Shown: piece by piece, positions 62,582 through 64,000 of the stretch | Layout: every line of letters starts with the position of its first letter | How positions within the stretch are numbered: the stretch's first letter is position 1 | Assembly: GCA_019753175.1 (NCBI GenBank) | Contig: JAIELK010000006.1 | Coordinates: forward strand, 1-64,000 | Reading direction: 5' to 3' | DNA length: 64,000 bases | Source: Hyphomonadaceae bacterium | Lineage (GTDB): Bacteria; Pseudomonadota; Alphaproteobacteria; Caulobacterales; Aquidulcibacteraceae | The notes under the pieces: model-generated | The model's database searches: none | What the model saw: only the letters and a program-made list of their open reading frames with translations | Told to the model about the DNA's origin: nothing | Program-made: the position numbers and the translations under genes

Positions 62582-64000
62582 TCATGGCCGATCCATCCTC
62601 GCGCGCAGCCACATCCACAACGTCCACCAACCGCCCGACGCCACAGCGACGGCCAGGCTCGCCGCGAGCAAGAGCGTGGATGGCGCCGCTACTCCAAACA
62701 TCGCCCGCAAGGGCGCGATCACAAAGACCAGCAGCATGAGCGTAGCGATGAGCGACACGATTAGCCAATAAATGCGCCGATGCGGGGCGAAGAGACGGCC
62801 CTCCGCCGACATGGTGTCGCTCAGCGCCAAGATGAGATTGGCGGCAACCAGCGTGACGAACGCCGCTCCGCGCGCCTGCGCTTCGGGGCCGATCGACAAT
62901 GCCCACAGGTAAATTCCCAAAACGCCCACGAGCACCCCAACACCCTGCACGGCCGCGAGTGCAAGCTGGTTTGCGCCAAACAAGCCTTCGTCGGCCTTGC
63001 GCGGCGGGCGTTTCATGGCGGCGGCTTCGCTCGGCTCGCTCTCGAACACCAGGCTGCACAGCGGATCGATGGCAAGTTCGAGCAACACGACGTGCATCGG
63101 ATAAAGGAGCGGCGGCAGCCCCATCAGAACCGGCGCGAGCGCCAGGCCCGCGATCGGAATGTGAATGGCGGTGATGTAGGTCAGCGCTCGGCGCAGGTTC
63201 GTGAAAATGCGCCGCCCCAGCCGCACGCCCCCGACGATGGAGACAAAGCTATCGTCGAGCAGCACCAGGTCCGCGGCCTCGCGCGCCACGTCGGTCCCTA
63301 TGCGTCCCATGGCGATGCCGATATGTGCCGCTTCCAGCGCCGGCGCATCGTTGACGCCATCGCCGGTCATGGCGACGACTTCCCCGTTTGCCTTCAAGGC
63401 TTCGACAATAATGAGCTTTTGCTCGGGTGTTATGCGCGCGAACACGCGCGTCTCACGCACGCGCTCGCGCAGCAGCGGAAACGGTAAGGCCGCCAAGTCC
63501 GCGCCAAGGAGAACGCCGCCGGCAACGTCGACGCCGGCCGTGCGCGCAATGGCGCGCGCCGTCGAAGGATGGTCGCCCGTGATCATCATCACCGCGATCC
63601 CCGCGGCTCTCGCCTCCTTTAATGCGTCTGGCACATCGGTCCGCACCGGATCGAGAAAGCCCAACAGACCCAGCAACTCGAAACGCGCCATCGTCGGCTC
63701 GTCCGCGAACGCGCCCTCACCGTCGAGCCGCGCTACGCCCAGCACGCGCAAGCCCTGCTCGGCGAAGTCGTGGACAATGGCTTCGAGGCTTTGGATTTGT
63801 TGCGGCGGCAGGCGACAGAGAGCAAAAACTGCTTCCGGCGCGCCTTTAGCCGCAGCCGTCCAACCACGGTCGGGGCGCCGCCAGAGCTGCACAACAGCCA
63901 TCCGGTCAGGCCGCAGCGGCCAATGCCGGTCCAACTCGTGATCATCGGGCGCACATCCCGCGTGCGCACAGGCTGCATGGATCGCACGATCCATAGGGTC
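62582..64000 (-). CDS. P-type cation-transporting ATPase (partial, continues past the right edge)
   Basis: The visible part is the C-terminal half of a P2-type ATPase. It contains the end of the N domain (KGAPEAVFALC), the P domain (GLLGFLDPVRTDVPDALKEARAAGIAVMMITGDHPSTARAIA and VVAMTGDGVNDAPALEAAHIGIAMG) and about six membrane helices, with PMHVVLLELAIDPLCSLVFESEPSE typical of Ca2+/Mg2+-type pumps. The DKTGT phosphorylation motif must lie outside the window; the frame is open to the edge. The ion is unknown. In mycobacteria the DosR regulon contains a comparable pump, CtpF. Confidence 0.92.
   Translation of the reverse strand, partial: DPMDRAIHAACAHAGCAPDDHELDRHWPLRPDRMAVVQLWRRPDRGWTAAAKGAPEAVFALCRLPPQQIQSLEAIVHDFAEQGLRVLGVARLDGEGAFADEPTMARFELLGLLGFLDPVRTDVPDALKEARAAGIAVMMITGDHPSTARAIARTAGVDVAGGVLLGADLAALPFPLLRERVRETRVFARITPEQKLIIVEALKANGEVVAMTGDGVNDAPALEAAHIGIAMGRIGTDVAREAADLVLLDDSFVSIVGGVRLGRRIFTNLRRALTYITAIHIPIAGLALAPVLMGLPPLLYPMHVVLLELAIDPLCSLVFESEPSEAAAMKRPPRKADEGLFGANQLALAAVQGVGVLVGVLGIYLWALSIGPEAQARGAAFVTLVAANLILALSDTMSAEGRLFAPHRRIYWLIVSLIATLMLLVFVIAPLRAMFGVAAPSTLLLAASLAVAVASGGWWTLWMWLRARMDRP

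Noticed and set aside
62582-64000. Truncated P-type ATPase pseudogene
   Set aside because: The frame is open to the right edge and starts mid-domain there; the missing DKTGT half simply lies outside the window.

Overview
The window is GC-rich, densely packed chromosomal DNA from an alphaproteobacterium, most likely a member of the Caulobacterales or a stalked/Hyphomonadaceae-type relative. The evidence is an SpmX-like muramidase with two C-terminal membrane spans, a DUF1489 protein, a BA14K protein, a DUF3775 protein, an NdvB-type cyclic beta-1,2-glucan synthase and many 4-base ATGA/GTGA gene overlaps. I see no rRNA, tRNA, CRISPR array, insertion sequence or prophage. Assignments come from reading motifs and family resemblance, not from database searches.

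The left part (1-22.5 kb) is mostly housekeeping and metabolic. It holds tryptophan dioxygenase plus a kynureninase-like enzyme, a glycerophosphodiesterase, an acyl-CoA dehydrogenase, a DMT permease with a PaaI thioesterase, an EF-G-like GTPase, a PaiB-like flavoprotein, a sterol-desaturase-type membrane enzyme, a DUF3667 protein and an enoyl-CoA hydratase. A protein with two TIR domains around a membrane core lies divergent to a cNMP-binding patatin. Then come three tandem related lipoproteins, a 26-codon micro-ORF with a Shine-Dalgarno sequence matching 16 nt of the 16S 3' end, the SpmX-like muramidase and MgtE.

The right part (about 23-62 kb) looks like one functional block. It encodes Hsp20, a phosphoribosyltransferase, a DUF3775 protein, an erythromycin-esterase-family protein, a small alpha/beta hydrolase, PEP synthase and an 8.5 kb NdvB gene with ExoD. 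It continues with an acetyl-CoA-synthetase/PDH-E1(alpha-beta fusion)/E2/ACP operon, a hibernation factor fused to a cold-shock domain, DUF2267, dodecin, a zinc alcohol dehydrogenase, an MBL/beta-CASP RNase, a triple-BON protein, a flavodoxin, a universal stress protein and a BA14K protein. It ends with a Crp/FNR-type regulator, an OmpR-type response regulator, a hybrid PAS kinase, an LTXXQ-like lipoprotein, a DUF302 protein and a P-type ATPase cut by the right edge.

The main discovery is that these genes share a palindrome of the FixK/FNR type, TTG(A/C)-N6-(T/G)CAA. I find ten good copies and two with one mismatch. Most are centred about 51-66 bp upstream of the start codon, which fits a class II activator site at -41.5 followed by a short leader. 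Two or three are centred about 41 bp from the start, which would predict leaderless mRNAs. The Crp/FNR protein in the block has the E-xx-SR recognition helix that reads TTGA half-sites. The gene content resembles the mycobacterial DosR dormancy set, so I propose a FixK-controlled low-oxygen/energy-starvation survival island.

Two genes in this block are broken. An SDH_sah-type membrane protease has a single-base frameshift near 27211. The gene at 55372-55888 is interrupted by a perfect 10-bp tandem duplication whose removal restores the frame.
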